From positions 252,056 through 316,055 of the forward strand of contig MU006090.1 in assembly GCA_010093705.1 (NCBI GenBank): a stretch of DNA of 64,000 nt, in the 5' to 3' direction. A model generated the notes under the pieces. The model saw only the letters and a program-made list of their open reading frames with translations, ran no database searches and had not been told where the DNA came from. The position numbers and the translations under genes were made by a program. This DNA is from Patellaria atrata CBS 101060. Taxonomy: Eukaryota; Ascomycota; Dothideomycetes; Patellariales; Patellariaceae. Positions 47,448-58,898 of the stretch are shown here, piece after piece (position 1 is the first letter of the stretch; the number at the start of each line of letters is the position of its first letter).

Positions 47448-49221
47448 CTAAGCCTTGACCGTCTCATACTGACTCTTCGCCCTGATCTTCGCTCCCCAGC
47501 GAAACAATACCCACGGAATCGGCAACAACCCCAGCGAAACAAATCCCAGCAGACTAGTCGCCCATCCAATCCCGAGCTTCTCGTACACTGCATTCTAAGT
47601 CAGCTTTCCGCTACCTCACACATCAAGTGAAAAGTAGAAGTGTCACTCACCCTGGACCGTGAACAGAGGAAACGCCGCGCCCATAGAATACCTTAACACA
47701 CCATTCGCCGCCAGCGCACTTGCACCATTCAGCGGCCCGTATACATCGACCAAATACAGGGCCGCGCTGATAAACAAGCTCAGATTCCCCCACCCAAACG
47801 GCACCGCCGCCACAATGAGTGCGGCGGGATGTACATGCGCTTCCGCCGTCCACGCGAACCAGAACAAGCCGACCGGGATGCCGAAACTGCCCGCCATGGC
47901 CGCATACAATCTATGTTCCGGCTCGGCCATGAACCTACCCGTAGCGAGAGCCGAGTGCGCGTGACGGCGGTATAAGTGTATATCGAAGAATATTGCGGAG
48001 GCGGCGGCGAGTAGAACGCCCAGGCCGACAGCGAGAAAGACGAGACCTGTCTGAGAGGGTGTGAATGAGTAGTATCCGCTGAAGACGAAGGGGAAGGCGG
48101 CGAAGAATGTGAAGAGGACCGCGAAGGCGAAGGCAGTGTAGAGGCTGAAGAAGGTGACGATGGGCTCGGTGACGAGCATGTGGAGGGGGCGGAGGAGAGT
48201 TACGGTGATGAGGAACTTGAGGGCGGCGGCGCGGGTAGGGCTGGTAGATGGCGGAAGGGAGACATTCTCCTTTTGGGCACGTTGCTTGAGGATGATTTTC
48301 TTGTAAGTCTCGTGCATTGGGAGGGAGATGGCGTAGCAGGCAACCCCGATGAAGAGAATGGTCCATTGGGTCCAGCGCCAGCCTTTGTATTGCGCGGCGA
48401 AGCCGCCGATAAAGGGTCTAGGGCGAGTTAGTAGTGAAGTATTAGTTACAAGAGAGAACTCTACCCTAAAGCTGGCCCTAGGAACGGAGCAAGCAAAAAC
48501 AAAGAGGACGCAGCTGCTCGAGTCTCAGGGGGGAATGTGTCGGCATTCGTGCCAGCTCCTACCGCTAAACATGGTGATCCTACGAATCCCGCGAGAAACC
48601 TGCAGACACTAAAGGCGGCGAAACTTTTGGAGAAGCCTGCCCCGAGGGTAAAGAGTAGAAATAAAGGGAAGCTCCCAAAGTATACAACTCGGCGTCCAAA
48701 AGTCTCGCTGATTGGGGCAGCAAGAATCGGGCCAAATGCAAGACCAAAAACGTACAGGGAGAGGCCGCCGAGAAGAGATACTGTCCCGGATACGTTGAAT
48801 TTCCGTGCTAATTCTGGGTATGCCGGAGTGTATACTGATGAACCAAACGTGCTTCAATCCGTCAAAAATTTTCAAACAGCAGCCACCAAAGAACTTACAT
48901 TGTGAAACACATCAATCCAGGAACCAAAACATGGTATGCTCGTTTATATATGCTCCAATTGTAGGGATTACCAGGATCGTCAGGGCCATTCCAATCTTGA
49001 ACTGAGACTACTCTTAAGTACGGATCTTCATGTATATCTGGTGGACATCTTCCACTTTGCTTCTCTAGTTCGTGTACTAAGACGGGTGGTTGTAAATCAT
49101 ATTCATCGGTAACCCCCGATTTTTCCAATCTTCTGGCCGATTTAATGTCCGCCGAATGCATAGACGAACTCGAGAAAGGCTCGGAACTATTGTGATCTTG
49201 CGGTATATTGCTGAGATCCAT
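47448..49221 (-). CDS. MFS transporter, DHA1 multidrug-type, 538 aa
   Basis: Four exons: 48899-49221, 48465-48851, 47651-48417 and 47448-47587; introns 47, 47 and 63 bp, phases closing. The ATG at 49221 is the first in frame (the upstream TTG is not a start). A cytosolic acidic N-terminus of about 85 residues is followed by WNGPDDPGNPYNWSIYKRAY, a hallmark of fungal DHA1 drug:H+ antiporters, and about 12 membrane helices with SETFGRR and the PETRAAASSLF/PFLGPALGPFIGGF motif (motif C region). Members export azoles, toxins and other small molecules; the substrate here is unknown. It is the first of three MFS genes in the right half of the window that could serve efflux. Confidence 0.87.
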
Positions 49222-51414
49222 GGATTGCAAAGAAACGCTCTAAAGGGTGTTCTATACCGGAGGGACGAGATAGTGTACAAGTATCTTCTCGATAGAGATT
49301 CATAGATGTGCCAACGTATGACTTAAATGCGGACATAGTCAATGATATACCTGAAATGCTCTCAGAAAACGGAATAAATGATTAGTCGCCAATCACAGGC
49401 CCCTACTCGAAGCCGAAGCACTTTTCTTGTAAGTATTGCGGGTAGATAAACTAGTTCTAAGCGCATCGTTTCAAGATGGGTTGTGGTTGCGAATTCAGAC
49501 TGGGGTTGGGATAGTGTGTGTAGATTAGAGCTCAACCGAATGTTCAGTAATCTTTAAATGCGAGCCTAGGTAAACGACAACATACCGCCATTCTCGTTGT
49601 ACTGTTGAAGGCGTAATGTCGGGCCTTATGCATCTGCACTTTCAGTACGGTGTAACCAATTTTGTCACGAACGCTTTGCAATGACATATTGACTTTATTG
49701 TTTTGACCGTGCTAGCGCTGAAAATAAAGTTCAAGTTCCGGTGCTGGAGAGCAAACATCTCATCCATCCTGGCCTTCCCTGCGATCCAATCTAGCTGAAT
49801 GTTGAGACGGATCAGACAGTTGTGTAAGAGTAATAAATGTAAAGGAAGCTGAAGAATCCAAAGGATCGTTGTCGCATAAAACCCAGAAGGAATCTCTCTA
49901 GTCGGGCCGTGGATGTTCCGAATGTTCTAAATAGGAATGGCTTGAATGTAGCGTATTTCCATCTGAACGTCACTCCATTATCTGATGGTTGAGGTTTATT
50001 TTCACATGTAGAATCAGTAAGGTATGGTATGTGATGCTTTCGTGAAGCGGTTCTTGTAGATGGAAGAAAGATAGGCTGCGCAAGTCTTGTGGTTTCTCTA
50101 CATGTCGGTCTAACGTTCCGATGATAGGGAAACGTAACGCGCGTGAATACTTAAGTGAGGTCACAGTATCTTACTTGAACCGTTTCATTTAGTATTACGA
50201 CTATATCATTGCTTTTACTGTTTCGTCAAAAGTCAAAGAACACTCAGAAGATATCAACCCAAATTTCATCACTCCGGTTCGCGAAGGTGGACTGCATCCC
50301 TCTTCCATCTATTTTGTTTCCAGTGTAAAATTGATCAGAATGCCTAGCATTGCAAGCCCCTTGAGCCCACGATCGGGTTTGGGGTCACGGTTTAACATAG
50401 TGGGAAGTTGGTCGCTATTTTTCATGCTTTCCCTCTAATGTGGAACTTCACCAGATAATCTGCTGGCCTGCCAGCCTTCTATGCGGATACTGTGCTACTC
50501 AAACCGGAAAAAAGTGAGTAGATACGCATCCCAGTCCAAGTATCGTGATGCTTATATAATCCGAGTAGCTAACACATTACTTCCAGTCTCCTAGCTGCCC
50601 CCTGCGGATGCAAGTAACGCTGTTAGCAACGCAATACCGATATAATAATTCGACGATATGCTCCTCGTTCACTCTTCACTTCAAGGATGGATACTTACAG
50701 GAGTCGCGATTGTGGCGCGCAAGAATCAAAGGATCAGGCACTTAACTTATCTATTATGGTTCGATTATTCTTGCTTTGCTAGTTACTAATGCAATAGTTG
50801 TGTACAATCCCGCCGTAAATGTGAATTCCAGTGGAGCCACGCTTATTTGGAAACCCGAATCCCCTTAACATGCGCCGAAACAAGTACTTGCTTGACTCTC
50901 CTAACTGACGTTCCTCGAAAACCGAATTTACTCCCATGTCGAATTAGAAACGGACCCTGCATATCTCGGCCGTGGTTGATGTGAAGACTGAATTGATCAT
51001 ATCAATAGGATCAGGATGGTATTATTATTGAGGGCATCGTTAATGAGATTGCTGTTGTTAAACGTCACGAGCATCTTATCCATTCCCAATAACTTCAAAG
51101 TCATGCAGGAAACGGCTCACGAGAGACGAAGCGAAGGCGAAGCGAAGACGAAGCGAGAAATTATTCGCATAATGGAAACCGTTAGGATTGTATTAATTCG
51201 GGTGGCTGGTAGTCGGCCTACTCCATTCTCTCGCTCCTTCTTTCCTCTTCCACAAAACATCCTCCTTCCTCCTTTACTTCGACAACACCTTTGTTAAGAC
51301 AGACTTTCACAACAACGTAGCGCCTTTTGTGCTGTATTCAATTCCTGATGAACTTTCAATTGATCACTTTCACCTCTTTACGAAAAGCTCCCGTGACGAC
51401 AATCTATTTCACGA
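49222..51414. other. Divergent 2.2-kb intergenic region
   Basis: Upstream of the MFS gene (minus) and of the orphan gene at 51415 (plus). A/T-rich in the middle. A small tandem repeat is at 51125-51157. The frame at 51016-51297 is a TTG-started shadow over that repeat. No gene supported. Confidence 0.4.
51125..51157 (+). repeat. Tandem 11-bp repeat, three copies
   Basis: GACGAAGCGAA, GGCGAAGCGAA and GACGAAGCGAG in direct order, about 260-290 bp upstream of the orphan gene ATG at 51415. Purine-rich; a possible protein-binding or simple replication-slippage array. Function unknown. Confidence 0.8.
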
Positions 51415-53022
51415 ATGGTGAAATCGTCGAGCTTTTGGTCAAAACTTGACGCAGCCATGGCTTCACCTGGTAAGTAAATGAATACTTGAGCTTCCAGTGC
51501 TACCGTGATATCCCGTCAAACTATTTCTATATCAAGCGCTCAATAACTGATCTTATTTCGCACCGTAGTATCTCTCAATATTTTGGACGATCGCGAACAC
51601 ACTTCGATACTTTTCGACTCTACAACTTTTGTGGACCAAATGAAATTTCCAACAGCCACCTTTGACGAGATTCTCCCCCTGAACCCATTCTCCCCCTTAA
51701 TTCTTGGCACCGCACCTAACTTCTCTCTTCCATCTCCACAAAGTGACCATCTCTTCGAAGAGCTCGACTTTTCCTCCGACTTTGGCCCTACCAGTCTAGA
51801 CATACTCGATGAATTTTTCTCTTACCCGACCGAGCTTGGTAGTCCTGTCGAAAAACCACATCAGACTCCTGAAAACGCCAAGGAACTTGAGGCTGAGCAC
51901 GTGACCATACCGGTACAGCTAACCCTCACACCAGTGGCCACACCGAAACCAAAATCCGCCGGTAGACTTCCAGGCAGCGCGAGAAAGTGCTCCACTATTA
52001 TCCACGAGCTGTCAGTTCATGAAAGCGTCTTCGATGTCAATACTCTCGAGGACGTTGCTGTTCTCAACAGAACTCCCAAGCCTAGAGCTTACAACGACAT
52101 TTACGCGGCAAAATCGACTCCAAGCCCTACTAGTCGCAAGAGTCCAAAGGAAACAATCCAAAATGTGCTGACACCTTCGTCTTCGGTCGGTGTTCAGCAC
52201 TCAGATACCGGCGATAAGAATACGACTGGTAATCAACTCCCAAAAACCACTGATGACGATGACGTTATCTTCATCCACAGTGTGAAAAAGCCGAAGTCAG
52301 CACCAAATTTCGCGCACACCACTAACCCCAATGTCGGAAGCGGTGCTCAACGCCCGGCATTTCACCTCGATCCTTTTACTGTGCAAGCTTACCAAAACTA
52401 CGGACAAACACTCATGAGCTTGAATGATACAGAATGGTACGGAACCATGGCACCTGGTACAGGCTTTGAGTTCTTGGATAACCGGCGTCCACCACAAGTC
52501 GTCGGCACAACAAGACGCCCTATCATGACTCCTGCTTCACAGAAAATTGCTAAACCCATGATTACTGGGATGCAATACACCACAGGTCGTCCCAAGACGA
52601 GCCGTGAATACGCCATCGAGCGTTTCCTGTCTCTCACCAATAATCCTCAACCGTCATTCTCTGCCTCGAAAATCTCGACTAACACACTCGGACCACCAAT
52701 CTTGTCGATCTCGCGTGATGGTGTCATCACAACACCATCTTCTACCCTAAGGGACGCGCCGGCGAAGAAAGGTGGCCGAAAGGTGAAGAATGCTGAAGGC
52801 ATTCAACCGAAGCCTACGGCTTCAACAAAGAGAAAGGCAGCAACGGGCGCTGATGTAGCGGCGTCTAAACACCAAAACATTGGCGGAACGACAATTGAAC
52901 CGTCCAAATACCAGCGTATTCCTGGCACCATCAGGCCAAGGCCGGAATTCTGGGAAGATGACTTTGTGGCCTGGGGCCAAAAGACGGAATTCGGGTGCTA
53001 CCCGGAGAGATTTGTTTGGTAA
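51415..53022 (+). CDS. Orphan Ser/Thr/Pro-rich protein, 502 aa
   Basis: Exons 51415-51469 and 51569-53022, split by a 99-bp intron (GTAAGT...GTAG); the first exon starts MVKSSSFWSKLDAAMASP. The protein is largely disordered, with acidic and hydrophobic short segments near the N-terminus (FDEILPLNPFSPLILG, LDILDEFFSYP) that resemble transcription activation motifs. A TDDDDVIFIHSVKKPKSAP stretch looks like a SUMO-interacting motif next to a basic patch. Basic regions follow (PAKKGGRKVKNAE, STKRKAA), and the end is FWEDDFVAWGQKTEFGCYPE then RFVW. No DNA-binding domain or signal peptide is seen. Nuclear localisation is inferred from the basic segments. The gene is intact, but no family is recognised. 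Confidence 0.68.
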
Positions 53023-53644
53023 ATTGGTACTCGATGGAAGTCTTGTCTTCCGAATTAGATAGTTCTCAGATAGTTGCCCTATTCAAGCTCAATATCCACA
53101 TCCCTATTTCAAGTCGTTATCTACAGTAACACTTGTGTCGTTGTAATAAGCTTCGAAACGATCCCATCGCCAAGGACCTATCCCATCCCTCATCAAGCTA
53201 TTCCTCTGCTACCAGACACTAACTCATTGAATTAACTTTAACCTCACCTAATAAAAAGAATTAAATTTATGAATGATTCTCAGTCATATGTATAACCTAT
53301 TGGTATTCATTTGAGTGTTATACAACCCGTCTACAAAGGCAATCTGAGGAGTAGACAGAAGAAATTGGGGTTGCACAGTAAGTCCTTAACTACATACCGA
53401 CTTGAGAGAAAGGATAGTGCCAGTCCTTTAATACTCTCGACTCATCAGTCGACTAGTAACTGTCTAATAAGAATATAGAACCCGATGTGTGCGAATCGGG
53501 AGAAGGGTAAGAATTCCACTACCTTCCGTTGAACCGGGCCGTCTGATGTTATTGGCCTTATTACCCCTCATATCACGAACGTAAAACTTCTAACATGTAA
53601 AGTTTCCCACATATCCTACTGAATAGGTAGAAGTGGTCTACAAA
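53023..53644. other. Intergenic, nothing supported
   Basis: A/T-rich 3' flank of the orphan gene and leader of the RraA-like gene. No RNA gene or repeat seen. Confidence 0.4.
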
Positions 53645-55273
53645 ATGTCATCCCAAGATCTAGAAATCCTTGCCAAATACTCCGCCTGCGATGTACTTCC
53701 TCCCCTGTCCTCATTTCCCCCCCTCAATTCCTGTCCCCCGACTTCCCTCACTACAATAAAACTGCTAAATACACCAGGTATCCGACGCCCTCGTCAAACT
53801 GGGTTTTACCACAGGCGGATTCCTCGCTGATCTTTGTTGGTTATCCCTCCTCACCTTTACCCCTTACAAATCCCCTATGGCCGTTGGTTTGCGTATATGT
53901 CCTAATTGATTCTCGTACACCCCCCCCCCCCGTTATGATATTCGTCCACCCTCTGGAGACTGGTCGAGTTGTATATCGTGTTGAGAGCTATACTAAGTAC
54001 CCCATACTGTACAAGTGCGGTACCGGCTTAGAACCAGTCTTTGGAGCCCATCTTGGAATTACGTGATAGCGTAAAATCAAAAGGTGGATGGAGGAGAGAG
54101 CCATGAGTTTGACTATGCTAAGCGATTACTGGTACAGGATTCAATCATCCAAATGAGCCTAATACATAAGCTTCCGCTGTGCTCATCCTCCGAAAATAGC
54201 TTCCAACGCTCCAATTCCGGATGATTGAGTACAACTCCCGACCCCAAGCAACTCTACCAGCGGTTCTTGACTGCCTGCAGCAGTACTAGGTCGTCGAAGG
54301 GGGGTGTACACGTATCAAAACAGAACAATCATACGCAGCCCAACAGCCTCCCCTCCCCTCCCCCCTAATTTCCCAAATCTTCCCAATCACTCATCTAACA
54401 CCCAAACAGACCCCGTCGCTCATTTCGCCCCTCAGTCTCCCTCCACATACAACCAAAAAACCATCGCCCCAGCTTCCACCGTCCAGTTCGTACCCAAACT
54501 CCTCCCCTCGGCAGCATTCCCCGATCTCCGCCCGTCCAACATATCCTCTGGTACCCCGTACGCAGACCTCGCGGTTGCAGATAGTATCGTAGTGATATCG
54601 CAGCCGGCGGTCCAGCACTGCGCGGTCATGGGCGGTATCATGGCGTCAAGGATGGCGAGGAGGGGCGTCAAGGGGGTTGTGGTGTCAGGGAGGGTGAGGG
54701 ATCTGGGTGTCTTGAGCGGGTTGGGAGAAAGGGGTATGCCGGTCAGTTTGTTCAAATTTTTATCATGTTGTTAATTTCTTCCCCGGCCATCTAAGTGTGA
54801 AAGGTAGGAAGGATGAGATGAAGGGTTTGAGGGACTGTGCTGTGGGACGATAAGCGAGACCAAAGTGCTGACTAGCTGCTGTTAGGTCTGGGCCCGCGCG
54901 ACGTCGATTGTAGGCGCAGGTGCTGAAGCGAAGGCGTGGGCGGTGGGTGTGTCGGTGGAGGTCGGTGGCGTGACTGTACATCCTGTGAGTTGTTGTCTAC
55001 CTGTCTTCCCAAAACAATTCTATCATTGCATCTTGCGTTGGGAGGTGAGTCTAGGATGAATAAGGCACGACGGTGCTAACCTCCGTTTCTATCTCATAGG
55101 GTGACATTATATTCATTGACCCTTCCGAGAATGGTGTCGTGGCCATACCGAAGGCTAAACTAGCCGAGGTGATGGAGTTACTACCGGGATTAGTTGAGGA
55201 AGATGAAAAGGTCTTGGATGCTGTCAAGAAGGGTACTGAAGTTGAGGAGGCATTTCGGCAGTACAGGAATTAG
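53645..55273 (+). CDS. RraA-like protein (4-hydroxy-4-methyl-2-oxoglutarate aldolase family)
   Basis: Five exons: 53645-53692, 53778-53835, 54290-54741, 54886-54984 and 55100-55273, giving 276 aa; phases close. The start reads MSSQDLEILAKYSACDV-SDALVKLGFTTGGFLADL, the typical RraA/HMG aldolase N-terminus with S-D-A. The core has YADLAVADSIVVISQP, CAVMGGIMASRMARRGVKGV and VSGRVRDL (the G-x-x-A...R-D motif binding metal and substrate), then WARATSIVGAG, HPGDIIFIDPSENGVVAIP. Family members are metal-dependent aldolases or decarboxylases of oxo-acids; the plant and bacterial RNase E regulator RraA shares the fold. Intron 2 is about 454 bp, far longer than the rest and containing a 12-C run. The acceptor at 54289 is chosen only because it closes the phase; residues just before YTYQNRT are therefore uncertain. 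Confidence 0.8.
53930..53941 (+). repeat. Poly-C tract of 12 inside RraA-like intron
   Basis: Twelve consecutive C bases in the unusually long second intron. Homopolymers of this length are prone to sequencing error and slippage. Confidence 0.85.
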
Positions 55274-55424
55274 CCTTGAATGCCACTGTTAGCAGAACGG
55301 GGAAGATATTGTACATCTTGTTCGAAGGTTCAGAGACGAAAGGGCCATAGTAAGACTGCCGTATATATTCATGTTCAACATCATCGGAATTTGCTAGGAC
55401 CTAGATCTTTATCTAACTACCTCC

Positions 55425-57282
55425 CTATATCTTTCCCTCCTTTATCCTCCTCTCCAAACCAACTCTCCACCGATCTCCATATTTCCCCAAGCCCCAAATC
55501 ACCGCAACCCCACTAACCAGACTTAAAATTCCAAGCAACGTAAACAACCATCCGTTCCCAATAGCCACGATCAAGGGCTCGCCAAGCACACCACCAAGGA
55601 AGGAGAAGATGTTGCGGACGAAGTTGTTCACGGCAACTGCAGAAGCAGAGCGCGAAGGGAGGAGTTCGGTGAGCATTGTTGTGGCAAGCGCGAAGACGAG
55701 CATGGAACCGATGCCAAAGAAGAAGTTGGCGATGACCTAGGACGAGAGGTTAGTTATGGTTGAGACTAAGTGTGAGCAACACCGCTGTAAGATACTTGAA
55801 GCTGGAAGGGGAACAACGTACGGGGACGATCCAATGCACGCCCTTCTCAACGGCCCAGCCATACCAGATCAGTGACAACGGAAATAAGACAGCTGCGATC
55901 CATGCATTTTCCTTCATCCGGTCTTCCGGGCGCAATATCAATTTACCTCTATCATCGTATCGACCTGCTTTCCTAGCTTCGCGAGCCATGATGTAGTCGA
56001 TCCATGGTCCGCCAAATATACTTGCCAGCACGTAGCCTAGAGAATTAGGAATATATAACAAGCCGACGATCAGAGTCTCAAAAGAATATGGAGGAGTGGA
56101 GAATGTTGTTTGGATACTGATGTTGAGGAAATACAGACTCCCGAAAGTTATGCTGGCATAGTATACAGTCAGGAGAACTGCAGGATATCGTAAGAATAGA
56201 AGACTCGATAAAGGATCGAGGAGGTAGCGACGGAGAGTTCTCATGTATCTCTTCGTTGTGATTTGGACGGATTGTCTTGTCGAAACGCGAGATAGGTTTG
56301 GTCTATCTCCACTCTTTCTTGTGGGGTGGGCTCTACCTTCTTTCTCGTCGAGTATCGGTTCCTCAGCAGGTTCAGTGGCTTGTTGCGACTCTTGAGCTGC
56401 ACCGTGAACTTGTAATTCCTCTACAACGTTTCGTTTTAGCTTAAGAGTCTCCGGGAGAAGAAATAATATTCCAGCAAATGTGATACCCCCGTATATTACG
56501 AGGAACCACATAGTGCTCCTCCATCCCAACTTCTGAGTCAGTATACCGCCTATTATAGGAGCAAAAAGTGGCCCGCAAAGAGGTCCTAGATAAAAGATGC
56601 TCATGGCACGTCCCCTTTCCTTCGGTTCCCATATATCCGCTATTGTGCCTGCGCCAACCGCCTGGACTGAAGCAGCAGCACCACCACCCAAAACTCTCAT
56701 GACAATAAGCATTGAGATGTTTTGCGCGATCGCTGCCAAGACGTTCCAGCCAACGAAGAGCGCAAAACTGACCAAGTAAATACTACGTCTACCAAAGGTC
56801 TCTGAGAAAGAACTCCACCACAGCGGAAATATACTCATGCTCAACATATAGACTGCGACGCTCAAGTTCGTGATCGTCGGCGTACTCTTCAGCGCTTGGG
56901 ATATGTCTTGAAGAGCTGGGAGCACTATGACAGAGCCCATAGGCCCAGCCATTGCTGCGAAAGCCACAGTGGCCGTGATAGCCCATTTTGTCCTTCGTGC
57001 GTAGTATTTCGGCTCTGTGACTTCAGGGACTAGGGAGAGAAAGGCGAAAAGGCCTCGTCGAGATCGCACAGAGACTCTGACAGCGGACCGAGCGATCGAA
57101 GACGTTGCCCGTGAAAGTGGTGGCAGCATATCATTTTGAGGCACTTCATCTCCCGAAGAAGGTCCTAACGGTGTGGCGGGTTCGATAGAGATATCCAAGG
57201 AAGATGACGTTGGACGTCTGTTTAGGGGAGACTGTGGTGGACCAGTATCTTCTTCTTCACTCCTTTCTATCTCGTCTTTCAT
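55425..57282 (-). CDS. MFS transporter, QDR/DTR1-like DHA1 family, 590 aa
   Basis: Two exons: 55822-57282 and 55425-55736, split by an 85-bp intron (GTACGT...CCTAG). A long cytosolic N-terminus of about 100 residues precedes KYYARRTKWAITATVAFAAM, then about 12 membrane helices. Conserved features include FSETFGRRSIYLVSF (motif A-like) and ADIWEPKERGRAMSIFYLGP followed by CGPLFAPIIGGIL (motif C), with a large charged central loop (about residues 290-350). The pattern matches yeast Qdr/Dtr1-type carriers that export drugs, polyamines or spore-wall precursors. The substrate is unknown. It is convergent with the RraA-like gene and divergent from the methyltransferase gene, with the transposon between them. 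Confidence 0.87.
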
Positions 57283-57863
57283 TGCGCTTTTGGTTCGACG
57301 ACGCTATACACAGGTATCTGAGGGTTTTATGTCTCTATTACGGACGATGTCGGGAATATCATCGGCTTAACCGAACGGTGAGGCGGACAAGTCGTTAACG
57401 GCGCAAAGCACACCGAGGGTGGGATACGTAGAATATGCTGAATGCGATTGTTGATATAGAGTGATAAGGAAGGACTCACAACTCCCCGCACACAATAATG
57501 GTTCGGTAAGCATGATGGCGGCTGCTCTCGAATTCCGCGCAAAACAGAGATGGGATGGGGATCTCGCCGCTAGAAAGAAGACCATGTTCTCGGTTTCGTC
57601 TTTTCACGATATGCCGCATAACCGGGTAATGGCTTGAGCGGTGGCAGAATGATGAATTGTCGGGTTTAGCCACCGCTACAAGATGATTGATGGAAATGAC
57701 AGTTTAGACAGACACGACAGATCACTAAGATAATAGCTATGCTCATGTTAGCTAAGATGTGCAGGAATCCTATTGCTCAACCTTGATGAACACCCCTTCA
57801 CCCCTTGAATAGAGATGATGGTGCAGATAAGCTCCCGCCCCTTGGGAAGCCTGAACTGGTATA
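57283..57863. other. Intergenic between MFS gene and transposon
   Basis: 581 bp upstream of the MFS ATG. Frames on the minus strand (57327-57673) are shadows with no protein pattern. Together with 60019-60167 this would have been the original divergent promoter of about 730 bp. Confidence 0.45.
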
Positions 57864-57918
57864 AGGGTCTTGTTCAGGCCGTGCACGGTTTCAGAGCGTG
57901 CACGGTCGCCCACCAAAA
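57864..57918 (+). repeat. Left terminal inverted repeat of Fot1/pogo element
   Basis: Starts AGGGTCTTGTTCAGG and contains one perfect CCGTGCACGG palindrome followed 7 bp later by a second near-copy (GCGTGCACGG). It matches the reverse complement of 59964-60018 at about 51 of 55 positions. Confidence 0.88.
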
Positions 57919-57984
57919 TTTAGTTGTCAAAATACACGTATCCGGAGAATAATAAGGACTACTTTTTACTCCACCACCACCAAT

Positions 57985-58898
57985 ATGACTCCAATTGAGG
58001 GCGCGCTTGAGAGTCTAAAGCTTCAAGATATCCCTAATATAACGCAAACTGCAAAAGAGTATAATTGTGACCGCACGAAGTTGTCGCGGCGTTTTCGTAA
58101 TGTCACTGTTTCCCGCGAGGTAGCAATCGAAAACTCTAAATTAATGACCGAGGCGCAGTCCAAAACACTTATTAAATATATCAATCGATTAACTGATCGT
58201 GCTTTCCCTCCTACGCCTGCAACTGTACGAAATCTGGCCGGCCATATCGTTGGAAAAAGACCTGGAAATAGCTGGGTTACGAGGTGGTATGGGCGCTAAG
58301 GAGATCAGCTCAAATCTGGTTATCTCAGTCCTATTGATTTAGCCCGTCATAAGGTCGATTAGGGACCGTTTTACAAGCTCTATTTCGAGCTCCTTAGGCG
58401 TAAGCTCGACAAGTTTAGTATCCTACCAGAAAATACGTACAATATGGATGAAAAGGGCTTCCTCATAGGTATGCTTAAAAAGTCACGTAGGATTTACAGC
58501 AAAGCTACTTTTGAAAGTGGGAGGGTCAAGGGAATTGCATAGGACGGAAATCGGGAGTGGATTACGGTCCTAGCTACTATCTATGCAGATGGAACAGCTA
58601 TCCCTCCTGGGATCATCTACCCCTCGGTATCAGGAGCGATACAAGATACGTGGTTAGAGGGCTATCGACCGGAAGAGTAGGAGTGTTTTTTTACTGCTTC
58701 ACCGACAGGATGGACTAATGACGAGCTCGGATTGAGGTGGTTGGAGACCGTTTTTGACCGTTCTACTAAAACCAAAGCTAGTCGAGCTTGGAGGCTTCTT
58801 ATCGTCGATGGCCATGGCTCCCATATCAATATGCCTTTTTTGGAGTATTGTATAAGCAATAAGATCATATTAGCTAACTATCCTCCTCACTCTACGCA
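57985..58898 (+). pseudogene. Fot1/pogo transposase, broken by four stops and a gap
   Basis: The frame from ATG 57985 is collinear with no frameshift up to the gap at 58899. It contains four in-frame stops: TAA at 58297-58299 and TAG at 58360-58362, 58540-58542 and 58678-58680. Each lies where a glutamine codon is plausible, so C-to-T changes (RIP) explain all of them. Readable parts include the N-terminal HTH (about residues 10-60), the CENP-B-type second domain, the DDE residues MDEKGF (Asp at 58447) and LLIVDGHGSH (Asp at 58807), then NYPPHST just before the gap. The third catalytic Asp should fall in the N run. The remnant after the gap (59704-59855) ends in a basic RPRRQSRLPQRF tail and a TAG. 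Confidence 0.85.

Noticed and set aside
49970-50164. 64-codon minus-strand frame in the divergent region.
   Set aside because: No motif, no splice model and composition like surrounding non-coding DNA.
47448-57282. Possible secondary-metabolite or detoxification cluster from two MFS exporters, an RraA-like enzyme and nearby methyltransferase and SDR genes.
   Set aside because: No polyketide synthase, NRPS, terpene cyclase or cluster regulator is present, and the interspersed genes (GUF1, MAD2, OTU) are housekeeping.
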